Of a stretch of DNA of 64,000 nt, positions 1 to 10,363 are shown piece by piece. Below the pieces are notes generated by a model. It was not told the origin of the DNA. It saw only the letters and a program-made list of their open reading frames with translations, and did not search any database. This stretch comes from Deuterostichococcus epilithicus (taxonomy: Eukaryota > Chlorophyta > Trebouxiophyceae > Prasiolales > Stichococcaceae), in the NCBI GenBank assembly GCA_033439295.1, contig JAVTLE010000005.1:3274501-3338500 (forward strand). The letters are read 5' to 3'. The translations under genes and the position numbers were made by a program. Each line of letters opens with the position of its first letter. The first letter of the stretch is position 1.

Positions 1-3000
1 AGCAGCCGAGCAGCTCACCGCAGGCCCTGAGCGGCGCCCAGTGCGCCCGCTACCCCCATTCGAGCAGTTGCCCACAGCAGGGCGGCTGCTGCTGTCGAAA
101 CGGTGACACAAAAGAACTGACGATCGGACGGAGCAGTCCGAGTCAGAGGGGTTCGAATGGGCCACGGTAAGGTGCCCACCAGGACCATCTTGTGCAGCTG
201 CGGCGGGTCCATGGACAGCGACTCGGCGATGCCGCGCCAAAAGGCCGCCGTCGGCATGCCGCGCTGCTCCGCCGCGTACTGCGCCCACGCCGACAGCAGA
301 TCCTGCGACACCAGGGAAGGAGGTTGGTTCATAAGTTGCTGGGGTCACAGGATACCAGGCGAGCACTGGCATACTTCGCTGCTGCGTGACGTCCTGCGCC
401 CACGCCGACAGCAGATCCTGCGGGGCGTGCCGGCAGGCAGGGGTGGTAGGCAGCACACGCTTGGTGATGGTTTCACAGCGCAGCGCTTTTGCATCACGGG
501 GGCAGCACCAGCGAGCGGCGGGGCAGACTGAACGCCGCAGCCGCCCACGGATGTGCAGTCGCCGGGGCGGCGGCGGCGCCCTGCCAGGAGTGAGCCATTT
601 CACGTTGACGAGAGCAGGCGAGGGTTCAAGGGTTAGGCTTTAAGGCCGGCGCCGCACCGGGCGCAGCATGCAAAAGGTGAGCTTGAGGGCCCGCGTCTCC
701 GCCAGCAGCTGCAGCAGGCGGCCGTACGCGGGAGACTTGTCGTCGCCGTTGCACCGCATCAGGCACACCGCGAAAGCGTTGACGTAGTCCTGCGCGGGGA
801 CGCCACAGTGGCAGGCTTTTACTGTGGTATTGAAAATCCACTCCTCGGTAGCAATTGCCATTGCATGTGATGCACTGCGAGCGCACAGAGCCAGCAGCAC
901 CGCCGGAATCCTGGCAGCGTGCTGAGCAAAACAGTCCTGAGACAGGCAATGCGCACGCAGTCCTGCAGTTGGGGTTCCAGGGTGGAGAGTGCTCACCTTC
1001 CACAGATCCTTGTACTGCAGGGTCGTGAACTCGCTCAGCTGCAGAGGAAACAAACATGCAGTGCCGTCAGTTGAACTGTCAGCAGCTCGGTAACCTGTGC
1101 AGCATGGAAACTCTCTGTGCCGACGTAAGCAACGCTAAGTGCCACTTTGCTGGCGCTCGGCGGCTGCGCAGGCGTGGCACCAAACGCCGTGGTGCGCAAG
1201 CAGGGCCTGTCATGGTGGCGCGGACCACGCCTCCAAGCATGCTTCAAGTTCTTTTGGTGTCGGATCAAGTGCACCCAGGCACCTGCATGCTCTGCAGGCA
1301 AGGGGTGCGACTTCCACATGTACCCATAGATGTGCAGCTTGCAATGCACCTCGCTGCGGCTGAAGCTCTGCTGGGAAAGCTGGGGAGCTTGTGTACATGC
1401 AGAAACTGCCCAGCAATGACTTTCAGATGAGGCACAGCAGCGCACCTCGCGGCGGGAGAAGCTCTGGGGGGCGCCCTCCCGCACGGTGAACGTCAGCCGG
1501 TCGTCGCTGCTGCCGACAGAGTCCTTGATGAGCTCCCATGTCTGATCGTTCAGCTTGTACCGGTTGGACAGGCTGGGCTGCTCGAACACAGCCACGCGGC
1601 CTGTGGGACGGGCAGGGACAGTTTGGCAGTTGCTTCGCGAAAGAGCCAGCCGGATTGCAATGCAAAGGTGCAAATTCGAGATCGAAGCATAGAAAGCGAA
1701 GCGGCTTCAGGTTGTGCGGTGGTTTGGTGTAGGACAGAGACTTGAACAACGACAGGCGGCTGCGCAGGGGGCTCACTGGACTGCTCTGGCGGCGAGGGAT
1801 GGGGCTCCTGCTTGAGCGGCGGCGGCGGCGTTGGCGACGGGATGGGGGGCGGCACCACAGAGCCAGGCGTCGAGACAGTCGGTTGCGGCAGCGCCTGCGT
1901 CTGCTGCGCCGCTGTGGCAATGTGCTGCTCCAGGGCCGTGTTACGCTGCAGCAGCGCCGCCTGCTTGGAGGCAGGACGCAGATGTGTGATCGTGCCGTCG
2001 CCAATGACGCGTCATCATGAGGGTTGCGCAGCAGCTGGTCTCTGTGGGGCATCGGAGGATTCCGATAGCCTGAAACACTAGCTGCTGGCGGTGCACACCC
2101 TCCAGGCTGCCATGCCGTCTGTCCTGCGCTGGCCGGGCCTGGATAGCGGCCGCTGTGAGCAGGGCTTGGGCGTGGCTGCGGGGTGATCACCCAGGTATGG
2201 CTCAGGGCTGTCTGACAGGGCAGCCCGCCCCCCCCCNCCACCCCACCCCTGCCCGTCGTCGCCAGGCAGTCGGTCACTGGCCGCCGATTCCGGCTGATCA
2301 CTACCATTGTAGTACTACAATGGCACTACAACGGCACTACAGCGGCGGCCAGGTGGCCTGGCTGCCACCTGGCCGCCACAGGTGACTAATACAGGGCGGT
2401 TGCTGCGGATCCAGCCTGGCAGGGCGGGCGGCCAGTGACCAATGCACGTGCAGGGCGGCAACTTCGGCTTGGCAGGGCGCCAGCGACTGCCGTAGGTGCA
2501 GCAAAGGCGGCTGGCCGCCTGCAGGCCTGCGGCCACTGTCCGGCAGACCGGAAGCCGCATGCCGCCCGCTCCTATGCATGCAGCCGAGAATCCACCCAAA
2601 GGGTTTTACGCTCATACGATTTGCCACCACCACCCCTCCAGCCCTCCGGCACCAGAGTGGGGGCCGCAGGGGTCGTACAGCACGCACCTGCGCCGCCTTG
2701 AGTTCGTTGAGCTCACGGGTAAGCTGGTCTACGCGCTGATCCGCCTCCTCGTGCTTGGCACGCAGGCGGGCGCGGTAGCGGCGCTGCGCCGAGCGGTGCT
2801 TCTCCCTCATGTTCCGCAGCTGCCCCGCTGCCAAAGCAGCAAGCTGGGCGCGTCATAAGCCGGTCCGCACTGCTAAAGGACACATGCGGTGTTTTCGGCA
2901 TGCAGAGAGGCTTCCTTGAGAAGATCTCTCGAACAAAGATGGTGTTTGATGGTGGCCTCCGCCGCAGCTGCGGGCAGCTGCAGCGGCCCAGTTGAGCGTG

Positions 3001-4449
3001 CGAATCACCGCAGGAGCAGCAGCACACAGATGTGTTGGGATACGCAGCTCACCGTTCGGCGCCAAGCCGCCGGGGGAGCGTCCATTGGCGGCGCCCGTGG
3101 CCTCCTCCCCCGCAGAGTTGGCGCCTTGGTTGCTGAGCCCCGAAGTTCCGGGGCCGGAGCGGCCGCCTGGCGAGCCGTTGCCGCCAGACAGGTTGCCGCC
3201 GCCGCCACCGCCGCCGCCAGACAGAGTGCCGGAGTGGCCGCCTGAGGCGCCGGCGGAGTTGCGCCGCATGTCCAGGCTGCCGCTGCCGTTGGGGCTGCTG
3301 CTGCCGGGCGGCACATCGGCGGAGAAACCCTCCCCTGAGCCCAGCGGCGCACCCAAGGCGCCGCCACCGTGTACACTGGAGCCGTCCGTGGAGCCCACGG
3401 CGTGGCGCAGGGTTGCCGGCGGTGGCGGCGGCACCGTCAGCGCCCCAGTGGGAGCGTACGTCTGCGGAACAGCGCGAGCCTTCAATGTCACGTTCCCCAC
3501 CTCAAGTGCAGAGTGCAGGGCAACCTTGACACGTAGTGCGAGGCATACAAAGGGTGAGCACATGAAACTTGATGCCTTGTTGGGAAGTGACGCACCAGCT
3601 GGTCGGGCATCAGGTCCTCAAACAGCGCGGCATACATCTGCTGCTGGTCCTGCTGCTCAGCTGCGGACTCGCTGGAACCCAAGCGCGAGCCGTTGGCCAC
3701 GCTACTGTTAGAGAAGTTGCTGGAGTGGCGGCCCAGGCGGGGGCCGGGCAGGCTGTTGAGCGGCGCAGCAGCAACCGTGGCATCGGAGGAGGTGGCCGCG
3801 GTGGCAGCCGCAGCCGGCGCAGCAGCCGGTGCCTCCTCCCACAGGTGCAGGTCCAACGGCGAGATATCCTCCGACTGCAGCATGTTCTGGCAAAACACAT
3901 CCAGCTCCGCGTCTGCGCACGCATTGCCAGAAGCGTTAATCAGCCTCTGACAGCCCAGTGTAATTTATAGTGTGCCGGAGGAGGGGTGCAAAAAGATCGC
4001 GCGGCGCGCCAAGGGCTGTTGCCGAGTGTGTCATGCCGCGCCGGAGACTGGGTCAGCTGGCGGCCCCGGTTTCACACGACTTGGGCCTCGCGACCGGCGT
4101 CCGACACGGTGCGAGCAGGGTCCGGGCAGCGGGCAGCTGGAACGCCCGCCGGCCGCGCCCGTCGACGGGAGCAGTGAAAACATGCAGTCAGGCCGCATCA
4201 AGGATCCGCACCGCTGAAAAGCTGGGTCGGGGGCAGCGCGAGGTCCTCCATGAACATGTGTTGCTGGCCCAGCTGCATGGCGTCCCCCATGCCTGCGCGC
4301 GGCCGGGGCGCGGCGCCAGGAGGCTGCTGGAGGTGCTTGGCGCGGCTCCAAGGATGCTGATCTCCGCCTCCGAGTGGAAAGTCCAGAAATTGTACACGGG
4401 GGCTGGGGTGAGATGATCGGTAGCCAATTCGCGGGAACAGCAGCTGCAT
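1..4449 (-). CDS. bZIP transcription factor, array copy A (C-terminus beyond left edge)
   Basis: Multi-exon gene read right to left. It starts at the ATG at 4447-4449 and opens with an acidic/aromatic N-terminus (MFMEDLALPPTQLFSGADP near 4210-4280). A second acidic exon at about 3560-3910 contains DVFCQNMLQSEDISPLDLHL. A Ser/Gly/Pro-rich exon lies at about 3030-3490. The bZIP is at about 2690-2834 (KHRSAQRRYRARLRAKHEEA, then a short zipper VDQLTRELNELK). The C-terminal family blocks follow: LTFTVREGAPQSFSRREV (about 1440-1520), TLQYKDLWK (about 1000-1030), DYVNAFAVCLMRCNGDDKSP (about 730-800) and MPTAAFWRGIAESLSMDPPQ (about 190-260). The last three family blocks are missing, so the gene runs off the window. 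His replaces the invariant basic-region Asn. By family it should be a nuclear dimeric DNA-binding protein; the target is unknown. It is divergent with copy B. Confidence 0.85.
279..422. repeat. Partial exon duplication in bZIP copy A
   Basis: A 29-bp sequence at 279-307 recurs exactly at 394-422, 115 bp away, and weaker similarity extends both copies to about 54 bp (254-307 and 369-422). On the minus strand both copies follow a CAG acceptor and encode QDLLSAWAQ, then YAAEQRGMP in the downstream copy and DVTQQRSMP in the upstream copy. Only the downstream copy continues into the conserved FWRGIAESL block. Confidence 0.8.
2272..2440. repeat. Nested inverted repeats in an intron of bZIP copy A
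   Basis: The outer arms are GGTCACTGGCCGCC (2272-2285) and its exact reverse complement (2427-2440). Inside lie a perfect 20-bp palindrome at 2304-2323 (CCATTGTAGTACTACAATGG) and a hairpin with a 14-bp perfect stem (2344-2357 and 2364-2377) and a 6-nt loop. No coding sequence is visible between the arms. It could be a small non-autonomous DNA element or a structured intron segment. A C-rich run with one undetermined base (2237) lies just to the left. Confidence 0.7.
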
Positions 4450-4987
4450 GATGTAATGCGACCTAAAAAGCTAGTGAGGTCTTTGAGCTTTTGATCCTAG
4501 TCAGCCCTAGTGGATCTGAGTACATCAGATACTGACAGGAAACTACGTTGCGATCGAGTCTCTCAGTCTGATGCTGCGACAGATGAATCAACCCCCGTGA
4601 TATGCATGCTGCGCTTGCATTTGACTAGGCACGGTAATTCCACAGCACCGCGTACAAGCAAGCAGAGCTCTCTGCCACTCATCCGTTGCACTCGACTTCG
4701 GATCGCGATCCCGAAGCTCATCTTGGCCCTAAAATCCGCACACCTCTTGACACTTGTTTTCCCGAGCACGTTCCGCCCGACAAGAAGTTGGGAACAAAAG
4801 GCGGGTATCACACAACAGGCTTGTGCACGCCGTGCGCTCTTCTGCATGCCTGCACAACCCTCTGCATTCGGCGGCTGCGGGAGAAGCGCGAACCCGGTGC
4901 AGCACAGCGGACAGGCCTTGCTGAGCTGCGGTGGAAATCGGACCGCAGGGACCGCCCGGTGCCGATCCCCGCGCCGGGCCTCCAGTC
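4450..4987. promoter_or_regulatory. Divergent intergenic region between bZIP copies A and B
   Basis: These 538 bp separate two start codons that point away from each other, so the region must hold both promoters and both 5' untranslated regions. I see no clear TATA box and no long repeat. The assignment rests on gene orientation only. Confidence 0.5.
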
Positions 4988-7900
4988 ATGGATGCATCAT
5001 GCTCTTCGCTGGACGCGCTGTTGACGAGGTACGAGGCGCCGCTGCATGGTTCCGAAAAGTGCAGGTCGTACAGCCCTCACACGGAATACTGTACGCTGAA
5101 GCGGTTTGACGGCCCTGACGATCCCTTCTTTTATATCGCGCTTCAGACTGGGCAGCTCTGACGGAGCAGACTCGGCGCTGACGGGCGCCACACCAGCTCA
5201 GTTCTTCGATTCACCATACCTCACATTCCCGGCTGCCCTGCCGATCGACGCTCAGCCCTTCGACGGCTATGAGACGTCGGCAGAGGTGTCACGTCATGAT
5301 ACGGCGCAGACGCAGTTGTCGGATGCCGAAAACACCACCTTCAACGGCATACCCAGCAGCGCCGCCGCCGCGGGCGATATGTTTGCCGCTCTCCAGCTGC
5401 TGCCAGAGGATGTGCTCATGGATCCGCTGCTACCCGACAGTGACGATCAGGCACGACGACTTGATGACGCAAAATCCGATCAGGTGCATCCACTATTTGG
5501 CGAAAAAGGCAACCATTCACTTCAGCGAACCACATAGTTGACGCATTGTCTTTTTCGTCCTGGAATCTTGTGGCTTGATCCTCCACCTGCTCCCTTCAGG
5601 ACCGCAACACCTCGGGCGCACCCTCCACGGAGTCGCTTCCCGACGCGCACGCCGCAACTACATCCCTGGGCGCAGCCGTTGCCAGCTCCGGACGTGACAG
5701 CAGGGAGAAGAACCGTATTGCACAGCGGCAGTACCGAGCGCGGCAGCGGAAAAAGCAGCAGGAGACCAGCTCGCAGGTCGCGGAGCTGTCCCGGCAGCTG
5801 GCCGAGTCGCAGCACAAGCAGGTGAATCTGGGCATCGATGAAGTGACCTGTCATCACCTGAAGCGCCGGTGTCAGTTTCTTGAGGCCGATTATAGCGCCT
5901 TCACATCTCTCTCTCTCTTCCCTCGCTGTGTGTTCTCTTCCTTCGCTGTGCACATCGGGATCGCACGTTTCCCAACTCGATGTTCTTGCCTGCTGTGGCC
6001 GCAGGCGGAGCTGATGAACCGGGATGCCATCTTCAAGCGCTTCCTCCTCACTTCCTATGACCCCCAGCCAAGGGTGACGCTTTTGCACATGCCTCACTCT
6101 CAATCAGGCTGATGTGTCGGGTCACCCAGTGTGGACCCCGTGTCGTGTGGAGACGAAGAGTCTGCGCAACAATCAAAACTGACCTTATTTTTCTGAGTGG
6201 TCCTTGGAGTGCCCTGACTTTGAAGGTACGGCGTGCTCAAGCAGACTGGCGTATCGTTCCGACAATGCAGGGGCTGCGCGTCTGTGGTGGCGGCAGCATC
6301 TCGGAGATCGCTCCCAAGACCGGCTATGCCCCTGGCGCCAGTCAAGACGCAGGCGAAGCCAGGAACGACATGTCGCAGCACCCGAGCTGGGCCGAGATGC
6401 ACACCACCAAGATCTGGGCAAAGCAGGGTGCGGCGGCCTCGCTCTGCCGTGCGGTTCCCGTTCTGAAGATGGTATTGCATGTGTTCTCGTGTGCCTCGGC
6501 CTGGTGTGCCCTGGGACCGCAATCGCTCACAGACCTTCGAATCGAGCCTTCACTCTTCGAGCTCCCAGCCCCACGAGAGCCCAGATCCGGCAGCAGCAAG
6601 CAACAAGCAGCAACAAACCTGCATGTGCAGCAGGCACTGCGAGGATGGCCTTCGGCAAGCCGTGCAGCGAGCTGCCGGACGACATGGTCACCTTCACGGC
6701 CGGAAGCGGCGAGCCCATCACGATGACCCGTCACGAGGTCCGTTGTTCACTCTGTTCGAAGCAGTTTTTGATGAATTTGAGGTACTTGAGATGGTCCGAC
6801 CGCCTGCTCAGGCGCCTGCATTGTGGCGCGATATGCAGTCCATTGGCGCTGCTATCGGTCGATCGGAACTCGAACGGCTTGGGGCGGATACTTCAAGCAT
6901 CCATTTTTGTCTCGATCGGGAGTGTGGAAAATGGAACGTGTTGGTTGCAGGTGTCACGCCTTAGCGCCACTGCCTACGGCAACCTCTGGAGGGTGCGAAC
7001 TCGCTTTGAGCACCACAGCGCTCCCGCCACACCTTTGCTTGGCTCCCTGATGTCGAATTGCACCATTCATGACTTTGTGCCACTGGCTCGGCCCCTAGCT
7101 GTGCCCAGCCTCTGCCCAGAGATTGTCTCTTTGCACTCCTGCAGGACATCATCAACGGCCTCGCCGGGTGCTTGCTGCGCGCCAGCGACGACATGCAGTC
7201 CCCGGCCGGCCAGCGCCTGGTGAGCCGCGCAATCCTGACATTCCTGATGCGCCAGCCCAGCTCAAGCAGCAACACTTGGACCCATGAGACGCGGCACTTG
7301 ATGTATGTCGACATGCCCCCTCAGTTTGATCTTCTCGACATGTTGGCTGACCCTGCGCTGCCATGCCACTTGCAGCTGGAGCTGATCGTCGAGGTGCGCT
7401 GCAGCGTCTCCGGCACTTATCTTCCCCAGTGTTGCTACGTCAACTTGGGTCCAGGGTGCACATCGTCATCGCATAGCATATGCTGTCAGGTCCTGGCTGA
7501 GCCGCGGCCGTGGCCGCAAGCTGCAAGCCGTCTCCACCTCCTGTTTTGACTGCTGCGCTGATTGCAGGCGCGGAATCTGAAGAAGACGCTCGGCTTCATG
7601 CGACCGGACACACTGGCCGAGTATGCAAAGCAGGTGGGGCGCTGGCTGAAGCTGCAGAACATTCCTTTATACTGGTGGCATCGACAGGGGAGGTGTCAGG
7701 TTGTCAAGACTGCAGCACCCGCCGCCTGTCCCCCTTCCCCCTGCCTTCATTGCAGCAGTCCAATCCAGTCTTACCTTCTGCCACAGGTGGATGTGCTATG
7801 CTTGAGATGCTGAAACACATGTTCTGGTATGTGACTCGGCGCCCCTGATCGGCTGCACAAACCCGTTCATCAAGTTCTGCGTCTCGTGTGTGCGCCAGGC

Positions 7901-9599
7901 GGCGCTGCAGCACGGGCCGCCGCCGCCAGAGCTGTGGAGGGGCATCGCCGACTCGCTGACGCTGTCGGCAGCGCAGCGTCAGGACTGCGTGCTGGTGCGT
8001 CTCTCCACAGGGCTGCAGCGCGCTGCAGCGCTGCCACAGAGAAAGACATGCGTGCGAGAGTACTGCAGGCGGCCTGCTCCCTTCGAGCAGCGCCCGCCCA
8101 GGCACAGCTGTGCGCCCATGCACAACCACGTGCCTGCTGTGTGTGCCGGAGGCAGTCGTGCATGTGGCTCAGCTGGCTGGTAGACTTGGGACCCCAAAAC
8201 GTTGCTGGCGCCTGCAGCCTGCAGCATGCAGCCTGGCCATATCCGGGCATGCACACCACCAAATGTGCAACATAGCCGCCCTTTTGTACCGCACCTCGTC
8301 CATGCAGCTGCGAAACGAGGCGTTCCGGTCGCTGGGGGCGCTCATGCGGCAGCGCAGCGAGCTGGCGCGCTCCCTCGAATTCGAGGTGCGGTTCTGAACC
8401 CACACTTGAAGGCGCCAGCATATGGCCGCTAACAGCATCCCGTGAGCAACGCACAGGCGGTTCACACACAATCCGGCCGCAGATGTTGGGGTCACATCTG
8501 CGAGTAGCCAGCCGCCTGCACGCCTGCCCCATTCGCTGGTGTGCTGCCGGCCCGCGCTCTGGCAGCCGCTGTCTGACTGACGGGCCCCGACAGCACAGCC
8601 GCTGGCTCCAGTCGGGGCAGGGTGTCCCCTGGAGACAGTGTACAAGCATCTGTGTCTTCAACCTATTCGTTCATCGACAAGCCAATCGAAACCAAGATAT
8701 GCCCCTGCAGAATTTCACGGACCTAGAGGCGCATAGCACGCCGACAAACGACTACCTGAACTCGTCGAGCGCCGCAGCCCAAGTGCGTGCTTGGAGCTAT
8801 GGGTCTTCCCAGAGCCCGAAATGAAACCCTAAATCCTAAACTTTCGAGGGCCGAGCCCCGGCCTGCTGCGGCGCACTCTGCCATCGGCATCACGCGCTGA
8901 TGTTTACTGCTTCTCGCCCGCCTTTTGGTGCTGTTCCTTACGTGCGTGCTCACTAAGGTTGTGCAGCCTCATCTGGAGCGCAGTCTGCAGCTGAACCTGT
9001 TTTGTGGTGGTGGCCTCGCAGCTGCACACTATGCTAATGGAGGAAAACAACTTCACTGGTCAGGTGCGGCGCTCTTGGCAGCCCTGCGCTTGCAGGGTGT
9101 CAACTGTGACACATCAATTCAACACATGCATCATGCTCTGTGTCAAATGCATTGCAACGACACCTACAGCTCATGACGCTGCTGGACTTTGCTGCGCAGC
9201 TGATGATGACGCTGTTCGGCAAGATCCTGACGCCTCTGCAAACGGCGCACTGCCACGTGCTGGTGAGACGACTGCATGCCAGTGCGATGCCTGCTGGCTT
9301 CGCTGATGTCTTTGCTCCAAAGGCTGGTCAAGTCGACGAAGCACAGAAGGACACCACCGCCTGCTCAGTGGCTCCTCGCTCTGCAGGCGTTCCCATACGA
9401 GCTCAACGCCCTCAAGCTCGTCGACAGCGCCGCTGCAACCACCAGCGGCGGTGTGCCGCCGGCGTCGGAGCTCATCCAGCGCGGCGCGGCGGAGCAGGTG
9501 CTGACGCCCCTGTACGCTGCGGTCACCTGGACCGCTTCCGAGCTCAGCAGCGTCAAGGCGTCGTGCTGTGGCGATCTGCTGCCCCAAATCCAGGCCTAA
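4988..9599 (+). CDS. bZIP transcription factor, array copy B (canonical Asn)
   Basis: Starts at ATG 4988. Exon 1 (4988-5028) splices in frame to an exon beginning at 5147, giving MDASCSSLDALLTR then LGSSDGADSALTG. Acidic stretches follow (AALQLLPEDVLMDPLLPDSD, about 5380-5450). The bZIP is at about 5690-5822: REKNRIAQRQYRARQRKKQQ, with zipper VAELSRQLAESQ continuing into an exon near 6005. The C-terminal family blocks are VTFTAGSGEPITMTRHEV (about 6685-6740), TAYGNLWR (about 6970), DIINGLAGCLLRASDDMQSP (about 7145), GPPPPELWRGIADSLTLSAA (about 7920), LRNEAFRSLGALMRQRSELA (about 8305), LHTMLMEENNFTGQ (about 9020), LFGKILTPLQ (about 9210) and AFPYELNALKLVDSA (about 9390), ending in TAA. The basic region keeps the invariant Asn with a fungal Yap-like AQ. 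I predict a functional nuclear DNA-binding protein. Confidence 0.88.
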
Positions 9600-10363
9600 C
9601 CGTGTACGTGCTGATGATCTGATGTGGAAGAACTTTCCAGTCGACGAGACCAGAGTCGGCGCCGGCTCCAGGTCGCAGGGTGACTCCACGAGCAAACCCG
9701 CCGCCAAGAAGGACACCGAGAGTTAATTTCCTGGCTGTTTGGATGCGCGTGGCTGTTGGTCAATTCTGGATGCTGTGACTGTCTCTACTACGTGCGGAGA
9801 GTCTTGGAAGATGCTCCTGCCTGCAGTGCGTTGCCCTGCGTTCGTGGGCCACCGCTGGGTTGGGGATGCTCCCAAGTTGACTACAGTGATTTATTGTTAG
9901 AATATGATCTGTTGGGTTGCATCAAGGCTTGCTGATCGAAACAACGAATGATAAGATCAACAAACACACGGTTCGTTGCGTCAAGCTGTAAATTATCAGC
10001 CGCACCTATATAGTGTCCTATCTGAACCGAGCCTCCGCCCAGAGCGCACAGAACTGATGGGTTCCTGCCGTTCCGCCTAGTTGCCGATCACCAGGCAGTT
10101 CCACAGCTGCCCCTGCGGCAGCTCGACTTGCCATCAAGAAGCCCTGCCGTCACAGTGCGTGAGCCCCGGGTATGGCGCTGCTGTTCAGTCCTGCAAGGTG
10201 CTTTGCAAGCCACACCACTCTGAAGACCTTCAACCCATTGCTTCTAGATTCTAGACCCCCTTGCCGCATCTCGGTGATCTGCGCACCGGAGCCCGCAGGC
10301 GGCCCAGCAACGAATGCCCACGTCGAACCTCTTTGCAAAGGCGCCAACCAGCCCTGGCGCCCG
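9600..10363. other. Convergent 3' intergenic region between bZIP copies B and C
   Basis: These 764 bp lie between two stop codons facing each other and should hold both 3' untranslated regions. A TGTAA motif on the plus strand (9987-9991) fits the chlorophyte polyadenylation signal for copy B. A short extra coding-like stretch (about 9625-9725, ending in TAA) could be an alternative last exon of B. I see nothing else recognisable. Confidence 0.45.
9987..9991 (+). terminator. Possible TGTAA polyadenylation signal for bZIP copy B
   Basis: TGTAA is the usual polyadenylation signal in chlorophyte algae. This copy lies 388 bp after the stop of copy B. A five-base match is weak evidence by itself. 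Confidence 0.35.

Noticed and set aside
148-160. GGGGTTCGAATGG, similar to a tRNA T-loop
   Set aside because: No acceptor stem, D-arm or anticodon arm fits around it, and it lies beside a coding exon of bZIP copy A.
6204-7223. Plus-strand open frame of 339 residues
   Set aside because: It overlaps bZIP copy B but reads through introns and only briefly agrees with the conserved frame (VTFTAGSGEPITMTRHEV); the rest is intron translation.
8824-8833. Telomere-like AAACCCTAAA in an intron of bZIP copy B
   Set aside because: A single telo-box-length match with one degenerate neighbour is too short to be an interstitial telomere tract.
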